A DNA stretch of 64,000 nucleotides, taken from Liolophura sinensis (Eukaryota > Mollusca > Polyplacophora > Chitonida > Chitonidae). Under the pieces are notes generated by a model. The model ran no database searches. It saw only the letters and a program-made list of their open reading frames with translations, and was not told the DNA's origin. The DNA is taken from NCBI RefSeq assembly GCF_032854445.1, contig NC_088302.1, positions 35,284,191 to 35,348,190 of the forward strand, read 5' to 3'. Positions 1 to 12,600 of the stretch are shown here, piece after piece (position 1 is the stretch's first letter; each line of letters opens with the position of its first letter). The translations under genes were made by a program, and so were the position numbers.

Positions 1-152
1 ACGCGAATGCAAAGTATGCTCGTGCATTTACGGTACTTTTCATAGTATATTATTTCCATCTCCTCAAATCTTCTGATTATCAAGTATGCCGGGAAAGCAC
101 AAAGTGTTTGTTATGAATATGGTTTAAACCCTTATTTCTGATATAACATCAT

Positions 153-338
153 TCTATTTATTTATCTGAATGGTGTTGCTTGAAGAATACTTCACTTATA
201 TGATGGCCGCCACAGTCATAGTACAAGGAAACTGGAAAGAGCCTGGTGGAAGTCTACGACCATCAGCATGTTGCTGACAGACCTTCCCACGTACAACCGG
301 AAAGGAAGCCAGTAAGAGCTGGACTTGAACTCACAAAG
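153..338 (-). repeat. SINE family A copy, 5' truncated and diverged
   Basis: Carries the family A body (GTACTC-like, CACTTATA, GGAAAC, ACCTTCCCACGTAC, GAGCTGGACTTGAACTC) in minus orientation. The remaining gene-free stretch, 1-528, shows nothing else I can name. Confidence 0.8.
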
Positions 339-528
339 TATAGCAATGAACAACAATCAAATAAATAAAAAATAAGTATCACAACCACTTCAGTAGCCTT
401 GGGAGACAGTTTAACAGCACAGAGTCTCAATGGCTGACTACTTCAGTTTGGCAGTATGATGGACAGACTCAGTGGACATGAGATGTTAATTCAGTTAATC
501 CCTTGGTTCACACAGATTAGCCACTGAC

Positions 529-678
529 CTGATGAGTTTCTTGTACATGATGTACTCACACCACCGGTCCATGTCCCCGCCATCAATATCCTTGACCCCG
601 CCTTCTTCTATCAGCTGCCTGTAGTTACTGGTGTGGGGTGAGGATGTCATGTATCCCAGGAAAACAGCTGACCTGGGG
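529..678 (-). CDS. CWH43: CWH43 exon 13, last exon in the window
   Basis: Encodes [20 protein letters not shown], then [20 protein letters not shown] and EYIMYKKLI. Acceptor 678 is chosen over 672 because it gives the same residue count as the human protein between the exons. The donor GTCAGT shows that at least one further exon lies to the left. Confidence 0.95.
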
Positions 679-3600
679 CTGAAGACAGAAAACAATACCA
701 CACCTTCTGTACTTCTTTAACTGTTCAAAGAACTAGAAGTTGAACTGTGCAAAATCTTAGTTCTTTTACCCATGGCCTATGACATTTCTGGTTCACATAT
801 ACATACCTGTAAATATTCAGCCATCAGCTGGTAAGTGACTGTTAAGAGACAATACCTAATGACTCTTTCATCCATTTAAGTAACTGCTCCTTACATCAGT
901 GTACCCCAATTTCAAACTCACTAGTCTGCTAGCAATAAACATGTTCAATAACCATGGTCATGTATTCAGTGAAGGAAAGGTGGGTCATGGAGTCAGTGAA
1001 AGGATGGAAAGGTGACAGATTCAGTGAAAGGAGTGAGTGAGTCACATATTCAGCGAATGGATGGATGGGTCATGTATTCAGTGAAATGATGAGTGCATCA
1101 TAGATTCAGTGAAAGGATGGGTGGGTAATGGATTCAATGAAAGGATGGGCAAGCCATGTTTTCAATGAACGGTTGGATGGATTCCACAGATTCAGTGAAA
1201 GGATGGATGGGTCAATCAGGGATTCAAACAAAGGATGAGTTATTCATATGATTGGTGTTTTACACTGTAATCAAGAACATTTCACTTATATGACGCCAAA
1301 TAGCATTATGGTGGGAGGAATCCAGGCAGAGACCGGGGAAAATTCACAACCATTCACAGGTTGCTGGCAAGGATGGATGTAGTCATGGATTCAGTTAAAG
1401 GATGGACGTAGTCATGGATTCAGTTGAAGCATGGATGGAGTCATGGATTCAGTTAAAGGATGGATGGAGTCATGGATTCAGTTAAAGGATGGATGGAATC
1501 ATGGATTCAGTTGAAGGATGGATGGAACCATGGATTCAATGAAAAGGATGGGTGGAGTCATGGGTTCAGTGAAAGGATGGGTGGAGTCATGGATTCAGTG
1601 AAAGGATGGGTGGAGTCATGGATTCAATGTAAGATGAGAATGTACAATGGGTGGATGTGACCCCTCTAAGCAAAAGGCATTGTTTAATAGGGGCTGACAG
1701 AAACTAGGTGTGTCACAAATTAGCCCCCTTACCACTATGATTCTTATAAAATGCTGGGTATTGACTTGGCAAAGTATACATGTATATTGTTACAGGTAGT
1801 ACAAAGATTGTAAGATTATGACAAAGTTTAAGTCAGATTTAGTCTAATTCAATTCTAAATGAATTTCAAATTGAATTTTGAGTTGAAATCTATGTTCAGG
1901 AATGATACTAAGTCAGACTCTATTAGTCTAATCTCTTAGTATCATTCCTGAAGGTAAATCTGAACAGAACACTAATTCTGAATTTTGTCACAAAAGACAA
2001 TTCTTAGTATTAAAATAAAAATTCCTGAGGTAAGTCAAAATTTTAATACAGTACACTGTTTCAAATTTAAGACTAAAATACCATATGTCTGGGCCAGGGT
2101 TTACCGTTGTCAGATAAAATTATCTGCTAATTAAAAAACCCATTTATCAGTATGAACCAAAACTTTTGTTTTTTATTTGGAATTAGGACTTTGCAGATAT
2201 CAACAGGATGGCAATTAATTTTATTAATTTGCTTTTGACAGTGTCAGTAAATCATTTTAAGTATTGGACAAGACAATTTCCCATCATGCATCACACAATT
2301 CTGGGTGGACTTAAAATATTTATTTACTGTGTCACCATTCATGCTTTTTTCTGAGGATGCCACAGTCTCTATTGTTTTTATATGGTGTATATGACAGTTG
2401 CACACTTGTAGTTTTCAAAATGAGCTTTTCTGGTATAAAATGGACAAAAACTGCCACCACCCTTTGGACATTCAAATTTCAAAGTCAAAAGTTTGAAAGT
2501 TATGAAAATTTCTTTACACAAACCTTTGTTTCAGCTCCTTAGACAGAAATTTAGCTTGTAGTTTCCTGTCCAGTTTGTCTCGGTCATTGCCCATGTGAGT
2601 AACCACGAAGTCCACCAAACTCCCGCTAAAGTTCACAGTGGCTGTTATAGCAGGTGCAAGCTCTCCTGTGGTGGAGGGTGAAAAAGTCCAAAAACATGAC
2701 AAAATGACAATCTAATTTGCAACAATGTCTAGCAAATCTAGTATCATAAGGTACAGTCCAGACAAAATCAGAAATAGTACGAGCAGCTGGTTAAAATTTA
2801 ATATTAAAATTCATGTATCTGATACATAAATGAATTGTCTGTCAGATTTGTATCCATGTCTAGCATATATAGTATTATCAAAAACAAAAACACCAGAAGA
2901 ACATAAACAACTGATTAAAATTGAATATCAAATTATACAATTAAACATTTACATATATGTATAAATAAATGAAATGTCTAATAGTCTGCAACTTACCTTT
3001 TGGTGACGGTAATAAATGATGTGTTGATTTCACTATTGGATATTTTGACATAATCAAATTTCTGAAAATTCAACAGTGAGGATAATCTTAATCACACCCA
3101 AATAAAACAAATGTTTTCACCTGAGTAAATAAATTCTGCAATGATGTATGTGGAGATATTTGTCTTACCTCATTGTATTTCACCTGAAGTCCTGTCCATG
3201 AAATGCACTTTGAGATGCAAATGAAACATGGCATAAAAAATATTTTCCGAATATATTAAGAAATTAATCGAACTTAACAAAAAAAAAAACACCCTTACTA
3301 AACAGCCCAATAAGGTGGGTGAATCAATCAGAATAAAAAAAACATGTCACTTGAAAAAGGCTTAACTTTAGATGAAATACAACAATTTATTTGTTGTTTT
3401 GCGTGATGTAATTCTTAAGCCGAAGAGTTAAAAAAGAACGACACATACAAATATACAACAGCATTTTAGGAAATAAGAAATTCTTTTGAGCTGGTATTGT
3501 AGTTCATAAGGATTCAGATCTGAACCCATGACCAGACTATGGCCACAATATGACAGGAGTCAGATCTGAACCCATGACCAGACTATGGCCGTAATATGAC

Positions 3601-6600
3601 AGAAATGAGATCTGAACCCATGACCAGACCATGGCTGCAATATGGCAGGAGTCAGATCTGAACCCATGATCTGACCATGGCCGCAATATGACAGAAATCA
3701 GATCTGTACCCATGACCAGACCATGGCCACAATATGACAGGAGTCAGATCTGAACCCATGAACTGACCATGGCCGCAATATGACAGGAGTCAGATCTGAA
3801 CCCATGACCAGACCATGGCCACAACATGACAGGAGTCAGATCTGAACCCATGACCAGACCATGGTCACAACATGACAGGAGTCAGATCTGAATCCATGAC
3901 CAGACCATGGCCACAACATGACAGGAGTCAGATCTGAGCCCATGACCAGACCATGGTCGAAATAGGACAGGGTCAGATCTGAACCCATGACCAGACCATG
4001 GCCACAACATGACAGGAGTCAGATCTGAACCCATGACCAGACCATGGCCACAATATGACAGGAGTCAGATCTGAACCCATGGTCAGACCATGGCCAAAAC
4101 ATGACAGGGGTCAGATCTGAACCCATGACCAGACCATGGCCACTCCCTCAACCATGAGTAGCATACACATGTACATGTATTCATATACACATGCAGCACA
4201 ATGAATGGACAATCTATTTTCAGTCAATTGGAGCTTACTTGTGTTTACTGTATTTGTATTCATGGACACATGAAGTACATACATAAAGGGAATGGATGGC
4301 ATTTATTCTATTCATTGCCATTTTTCACATATCACGACAACCAGCTTTTATGTAAAGCATCATTGGAACCAATGATTAAGGGCTTAATGGTTTTCATTGA
4401 ACAAAGCAAAACTTCAATGATGGAAAACCAATTCAAACTTACCCCCAGGTATGGTCCTTTGTAGATGGGCCAAAGTCCACATACATACCCAGCTTTTCCC
4501 CAAGCCACATTCCCAGGTCATTGTTCCCCAGGAACGGTTTGGAGGCATCACTCTCCAGCAGGGTAATAAAGTCTGCACCTGTGTTAACCAAAACTCAACC
4601 ATGGATTCCACGTAATACATACAAATACAACAAAAAACATAATATAAAAAAACAAGAAAAAGATGGAAAAGTTGCATTGTATGTAATCTTCTATAACCAT
4701 TTGTCATCTTTTCTAATCTTTTGCTGTATTATGCCTTAGATATGTTACACAGCTGCTGTTTGATGCCTAAGCTATGTTACACAGCTGCTGTGTTATGCCT
4801 TAGAAATGCAGCGCTGCTGCTTGATGCCTTAGCTATGTTACACAGCTGCTATGTTATATCTTACCTATGTTATACAACTGCTGTTTGATGCCTTAGCTAT
4901 GAAGCACAGCTGCTGTTTGATGCCTTAGCTATGTTACACAGCTGCTGTGTTATGTTTTAGCTATGTTACACAGCTGCTGTGTTATGTTTTAGCTATGTTA
5001 CACAGCTGCTGTGTTATGTTTTAGCTATGTTACACAGCTGCTGTTTTATGTTTTAGCTATGTTACACAGCTGCTGCGTTATGTCTTAGCTATGTTACACA
5101 GCTGCCGTTTGATGCCTTAGCTATGAACCACAGCGGCCGTTTGATGCCTTAGCCATGTTACACAGCTGCTGTGTTATGTTTTAGCTATGTTACACAGCTG
5201 CTGTGTTATATTTTAGCTATGTTACACAGCTGCTGTGTTATGTTTTAGCTATGTTACACAGCTGCTGTGTTATGCCTTAGCTATATTACACAGCCACTTT
5301 GTTACGCTTAAGCTGTGCTACACAGCTGTTGTGTCATGAAGTAGCCGTGTTACGTATATATGTGGAAGGTTTTATGTATAGTACCTGTGTTATTGAGCAT
5401 CTTGGCTGATCTCTCCAGACTTGGCCAGCCTTTGTTGTCATAACCAAAATGATAGGTCCAAATAGCTGCAACAAACTCCTTGGGTTCACTCTGCAAACAA
5501 TGAGATTATTTAATTTCACTGATATTTAAACCATACAAACGATTATTTCAGCTATACAGTGAAGGTTTATGGCAGATGAAATATTGGGCAGAGTAAATCA
5601 CTGCACTGCTAGGTATCCAACCCATCTCCACAGGTAAAACTTAGGCCAAACAAGTGGATCTAAACCTGTCTACCGCAGATTTGGGGACAGCTTTATGTAC
5701 ACTGTTCAAAATTTTATCACGGCACAAGGCAGAAACACTGCATCACAAAAACATGCCAAAAGGCACAAGGTCATCCTACCAACATGACTAAATTACTTCA
5801 AGACATATTTATTTTGTGTTTATCGTCCCTAGGTTTTCTTTAATGTTTTACAAAGTCTCTTAGATCAAAACTCCTTGAAGCAATACAATGAACCATGTTC
5901 AAATCCAGGTTTAGTGGCTCAAATGCTCTGTTTATACAATAATTCTTGAGGAGCAGTACTTTCTTCAGAGTTTAGCTTATTATTCATAAACATTATGCCT
6001 CATGGATTCATATGCAGAAGAGAGTGGCGTGCTCTTCCTGTCAAGTGGTCCCCATGGACTAGTGGTTAGCATGCTAGCACAACACAATGCTCCAGGAGCC
6101 CCACACTAATCCAGTCGCTCTCTGGTCAACTCCAGTTCTTGATGGCTTCCTCTCTGGTCATATGTAGAAAGGACTGTCAGCAGCCTACGGATGGTAGAGA
6201 GTTTTCCATAGGCTCTGCCCTGTTTCCCCTCACCATAATGCTGGTCGTCATCATATAAGTGAAATATTCGTGTGAGTATGAGTACTGTGTAAAACACCAA
6301 TAAGATAAATAAATAAATCTTTTGTTGTTCCTGCTGTAAATCAATGCTCATGGTATACAACCCTTGGCATTTACTGTCCATCTAATAGGGTAAAAAGAGT
6401 CTAAAGCTTACCTTCTCACGGTGATGAACAAATTCTGGGTTATGGCGATATATAAACCCAGACAGTCCAATCACTGCTGTCAATATCACAACTGAAATAA
6501 ACAAAAAAATTGTTGGAAGTTGTCTGATTTTAAAACATTTTAAAATGAACAATCGAACATTTGAGAGTACACCTAACATAAATGATAGAAAAAATACACT

Positions 6601-9600
6601 GCAAGGTGTATGTTATTATTCGAGGGTCTATGTGGGTGAGGTGGTGCGCAATGATGCGTCAGCCTCTCCCTGAAGCCATCGATGTGAGTCAAGTCCAGCT
6701 CATGCTGGCTTCCTCTGCGTCCGTACGTGGGAAGGTCCACTTCCAACCTGCTGATGGTCATGGGTTTCCACTGGTCTTTGCCCAGTTTCCTCCCACCGTA
6801 ATGCTGGCTGCCATCTTAGTGAAATGAAATAAGTGAAATATTCTTGAGTACAGTCTAAAACACCAATCAAGTAAATAAATAAATATGTTATAATCCAATC
6901 AGTTCTAACACTGTGTTCATTTCATAGCATGATAAAAATGTCTATTTATTTATTTATTTATTTGATTGGTGTTTTACGCTGCACTCAAGAATATTTCACT
7001 TATATGACGGCGGCCAGCATTATTGTAGGAGTCCAGCCGAAACCTACGACCATCTGCAGGTTGCTGACAGACTTTCCCACGTACGGCCAGAGAGGAATAA
7101 AAATGTCTATTATCATCTGGCATCTGATAAAATATTAAGCCAGGTAGAGGAAAATGACTTATGTATTTTACAAATTAAAGTTTTGCATGATCTTACCCCT
7201 TTCTATAGTTTTTGCTGCCTGTTTGAAGATTTCGCTTTGACATTCAGTAAACAAACGGAACTCATCTTTGTTTCTACCTGTTTGAAGAGAAAGAGAAGAA
7301 TACGTGAAAACTTTACATGGTGACAACAGCATGTTTTTCTCATTTCCTCCATTTAAACCAACATTTGCATAGAGTGACATAAAAACACAACTAATTTAAA
7401 TAATAGCAAACCTTGATTTAATTTTTAACCCAGAATTTTTTTTTCTCACTTTGAAATTTAAGTTTGCAACTTTTAAATGGTAATCTTGTTTCTCTCACCT
7501 GAAAGTAAACCCAGAAATATGAATACGCATACACATATAATCAGGTAGTCTGTATGTTCTCGCGTGTACACCCCTCCAGGGACGAAGTTATACGCCACCG
7601 TCCAAACGAAGAAAAATATTTCCACCAGGTAGATTACCATGGCAACAAACAGCGTTCTGGCTGGAGGACACAGTGTCAAATTCTCTGTTATCTCTGGCCA
7701 CAGAGAGAAAGTGACAACTGCTAATATTAGACCACCTAAATAAATAGACAGTTAATAGATGTACACATATATCAACATTTATCCATGATACTATTCGGTA
7801 TTTTCATAATACATAGGTTACTTCCCTTATCAGGGAATTACCTCCCTTGACAGTAGGCATCTGTCTTCTATTTCACTACTAAAGCATATGGGACTATGGA
7901 AAATATTGCTGTTTACTTTGTCAATTTCAAAATGCACAGAAACAAGTTGCACTTATTCAAAAGTAGTTAACGTTTACAAGAAATTTCACAGGTGAAATGT
8001 TCACAGTTAAATGTCCACTGTGGTTTCTTAAATTCCGTCAGACTGGTACTTTCAAATGTTAACAGCACTGGAAGATTGAACAGATACCCACCATGAAGGG
8101 AGGTAAATCCATGAAAAAGGAAGTAACCTATGTATTATGAATATGGAATAAGCAGTACAGTTAGTACAATATAAAGGTAGTGACAGATGTCTTCCACATG
8201 TGTATTATTCCAATATAAACAAATGGAACTGGGAAGAGAAGAGCGAAGCCAGCTTACAAGACATTCAAGCGCCATCTCATTAGTATATTCAGAGTAGTGG
8301 ATTTATATAGCCTTCCTTCACGATTCGATGTAGAGATCTTGTAATTTTCATTTTGGAGGTATTTATATACCTGATAATTACCCCTCTATATTATACATAT
8401 TTTCTCTCAACGTTTGTCTTTTCAGAAATTACACCATCGTTGATCTTGCTCCGAACTAGGCAAGGTGAACATATACCGCAAGTCTTCTTGGGGCTACCTT
8501 AGTGCCCATACCCTCTCCTCCCCCATTCAGTCTGCTCCTCAAACCTCTGCCCTCATTCGGCCAGACAAGTTCCATCTGTCCCCCAACAGAGTTCTTTTTA
8601 AACAGGGATTGTCACTGACCACTTAATTTCTGGACTGACCACTTAAGGCCTTATGAAAACTGTACTTTGAAGCCATTTTTACCTCACAAAGTGAAAGCTG
8701 AAAACTTTGTTTGTACTGTTATATGTTATTACACATGATAATCTGTACATTAAGAAATAAAACCAAAGCGTCTCATGTAAACTCATTAAACTGATTTCAC
8801 CTAAAGATTGGTTTGTATAATGCATTTTTAGAAGCACGCATGGGCCTTAAAATGATACTCTCCGGCCGTACGTGGGAAGGTCTTTCAGCAACCTGCGGAT
8901 GGTTATGGGTTTCCCCCAGGCTCTGCCTGGTTTCCTCCCACCATAATACTGGCCGCCATCGTATAAGTGAAATATTCTTGAGTATGGCATAAAACACCAA
9001 TCAAATAAATAAATAAATAAAATGATACTGCTCATGCCAACACTTGGCTCATAAGAATCAAAGTTCCCCAAAAATCTTAAGTGGCTCTTTAAGGTGGATG
9101 AATACATCAGAATTAAGGAAAATGTGTCACTTGAAAAGTGCTAGGCTGTAGATGAAATACAGTATGCCACTTTTTTATATCCATGAATAAAAGTCCAGTC
9201 CCTCGTAAATAGTATGAATAGGTAGAACACAGACATGCTTTTGGCAAGTTCCTTAAATAATCCTGTTTTCATACCTTAAACTCACCTGTAAAACCTTGCC
9301 AGGTGGGCAAATAATAAAGAGCACACAGGCTGCATGTCCCTAAGAGCCACCAGGTGAGATAACGAGATACACCTGTCCAGGACAGTAGAATACCTAAGGT
9401 GACCATCACTAAAACAAGTCCTCTGTAATAAAAGTGAATACAAATATTTCTAATACATGTAATTTACAAGTCCTCTTGAACAGAAGACAACACAGGTAAT
9501 TTACAAGTCCACTTGAATAGAAGACAGCACAGGTAATTTACAAGTCCACTTGAATAGAAGACAGCACAAGTAATTCTGAGTATTGTAATTCTTCAATTTT

Positions 9601-12600
9601 TCGCATTTTTGAAAGATGTTTATTCAAGCATGTTCTGAAGGCATTAATCTGGGCAGCGATGGTAAAATACTGTTTGAAGCCCTCAACTTTTGGCTCCAAA
9701 ATCAAATTAAAAATGTGCAAAACTGTGCTGAAGGTTGCTCTGTTATATCAAAGAAGGTTGAGGAATTAGGGTAAATACATGTATTGTTATTGTTGTATCC
9801 TTTGAGTTGGAATTCATGTTCATGATGTGTAAATGATGTGTAAAGCTGCTCATTTTCCCTGAGTGTGTGTCCTACTAGTGTTAGAAAGGTGATTTGAGGT
9901 TTGACAGCTTTGACAATCTCCTACTGCAGAAATGTAAGTATCAGCATTAAAACTAGTATTTTAAGATATTTATTTCCCTATAAAACTGCATTTTGATACA
10001 AATTTTAAGACATTTACAATAACTGGTACTCCAAATCTTTAATCTCTTCAAGCTCTAAAGCACTTTTTCAGTGGAATTTATGCATATAATTGTTATTAAA
10101 ATGACACTAAAATGATTTTTTTGTGACCCTAAAGATGCAAGTTTCTAAAAAACGGTGCAAATTTTTTCATTACCCCTTTAATGCTCTCAGAATGTTCTAA
10201 AGCACTGATTACAGAGGCAGTTGAAAAGGTTGGAGAATTAGGTTAATCTTTAATTTCTTTCTGATGAAATTCACCTGCTGCCTAGTGGTAGACTAGTCAG
10301 GTGTGTTAGGTACCTGGTTATCAAGATTTTCTCAATCCATACACCTGTTGACAACCTAACACTCATGCTATGTCAAGCCCATTCAATAAATATCATATCA
10401 ATCCAAGGAAAAGTTAATAAATTTATGAGATGTAAACCAATTCAACAAGTTGGTTTAACTTACCCCCATGGGTTGCCACTGGGTCCAGGGTCAGGGTATC
10501 CTCTTACCACCCAGCGTGTGATTAGCGACACCTCCCCAAAACACCAGTGAGTGAGGTAAAGCAGGCTTCCAAATCCCAGCCCTGTAGCCAGCCAGTTAGG
10601 ACGCGTTACACCTGGTAGTGGGATTTGGATAGGAACTGGACGGTCTGAAATGACAAATAGGTCAATTATTTTATTACATTAAAGCTATACTCAAAAAAGA
10701 GATTCTTGTCTTGAATTGTAATGAATTTCTAAGACAACAAAATGCAAGTTTAGCTTTTTTTAACGGGGTTTACAATATTTCCTGCCAGACAAGGACCCAC
10801 ATAAATTATTTTACTTATAAATATTGGACATCATCAAGAGTGGTAATTCAGTGCAATGAAATCTAATCTATATGTACCCGATAAAATTTTACTAAAAGTA
10901 GCAACAGCTCCAATAGCGATGACAGCTGAGTTAGCTGGGACACTCCACCAGGTGGGTACAAATGATGTGAACCAAATCCTACTGCATATGAACACCTGTA
11001 ATCCCAGGATCAGGCCCCAGAAACTCTTATACCTGAGGAACATAAACGTGACAAGGAACAAAAATCAGCAGATTCATGGTGGTATGAAACACTTTAACTT
11101 GTAAAATATAGCTGAAATTGACGACACTGATTCTTTATCTTAATTTGTCCACTCTTGACTAGCTTGAACATTTAAGTTAAATGTTATGGAAATAATTTAT
11201 TATTAATTATTTTGTTTAGGTGTCGAGGAAACCAGGAAAAGCTTGGAGTAAACCACTGGACCATGTTAGGTACCTGACAAGCACAAAAACCCAGAGGGAG
11301 CTTGGGTTCACTGGTTAAGGCTGCTGGTCTAAATTGATGCAGTCTAGCCGGCTTGGAAAAAAAACTGGAAAGGACTTCAGAAATCAAACATGGTAAGTGA
11401 TCTAAAATTTTGCATAAAAAAGGGCATATTTAGCGGCAAATAATTGTTATAAAATATCAGTTTTGCAGCTGAAACTTACATATTTCAAGTAAGACATTAT
11501 GCTACATTCCATACAAACCTCATAACACTGTTCTAAAATGTACAGAGCCCTTAGAATTAGGTAACGTGAGAAAAAGTCTTGGTCAAAACATTAGGTCATC
11601 TACCATTTTTATTTGTTCACATTTAGTTTAAATAATATTCTCATCACAAAATCGGGGGCCTCCATGGCTCAGTCGGTTAGCGCGCTAGCGCAGCGTAATG
11701 ACCCAGGAGCCTCTCACCAATGTGGTCGCTGTGAGTTCAAGTCCAGCTCATGCTGGCTTCCTCTCCGGCCGTAAGTGAGAAGGTCTGTCAGCAACCTGCG
11801 GATGGTCGTGGGTTTCCCCCGGGCTCAGCCCGGTTTCCACCCACCATAATGCTGGCCGCCGTCGTATAAGTGAAATATTCTTAAGTACGGCGTAAAACAC
11901 CAATCAAAAAAAAAAAAAAAAAAAATCATCACAAAATCTAATCTTGTATTAACAAAACCCCTATATATAAAATAGAATAATTTATGCACCCAAAGGGTAT
12001 GGCAGCTAGACAGAAGGTATGGGAAACCGTGACAACATAAATGCATAATGTATAGATGCTTATATATAGAAAATTAAGATATCTGTCTGAATATTAATTG
12101 CAAAAACAATAGAATAATACGTATAATGTATAGAATAATACATATAATATATATATTATATGTGTATATTCCTTGACAGTTTAATTATGCCTTTATCTAG
12201 AACACATACATGACGTCAATGTCTAAAATGCCAAGAATCATTTACAGCAGCACTGTAAACAAGTAGACTAAACATGCATAATACTAACCTGACACTGTGA
12301 TCAGAAGACCACAGAGTAGATGTGAGGACCAACATTGCAGACATATTGCCCGCTGCTAAAATGATCAATCTGGACAATGTTGTTTTAGCCTGAAATGATC
12401 CTAACGTTGCCAGGCTGAAGAGCCTTAAAACCGCAAGAACCCATTTGTTCTGTATCAGCCTTAAAACTCCAGGAATTCCCACGAGCAGAGGGCTAAACCA
12501 CACAACAACAGCACATTCGTAGCCTGAGATCTCTAACTCATTGAGAGGATAAAACCAGACCATGGGACCCAGCCCTTGAAAGAGTGACCAAAAAATGAAA

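Noticed and set aside
3166-3240. Minus-strand candidate exon GLQVKYNE with donor GTAAGA between CWH43 exons 10 and 11
   Set aside because: Exons 10 and 11 join directly in phase with the correct residue count; adding this piece breaks the frame.
3508-4146. CRISPR-like array
   Set aside because: Whole units repeat head to tail without unique spacers; it is a minisatellite in an animal intron.
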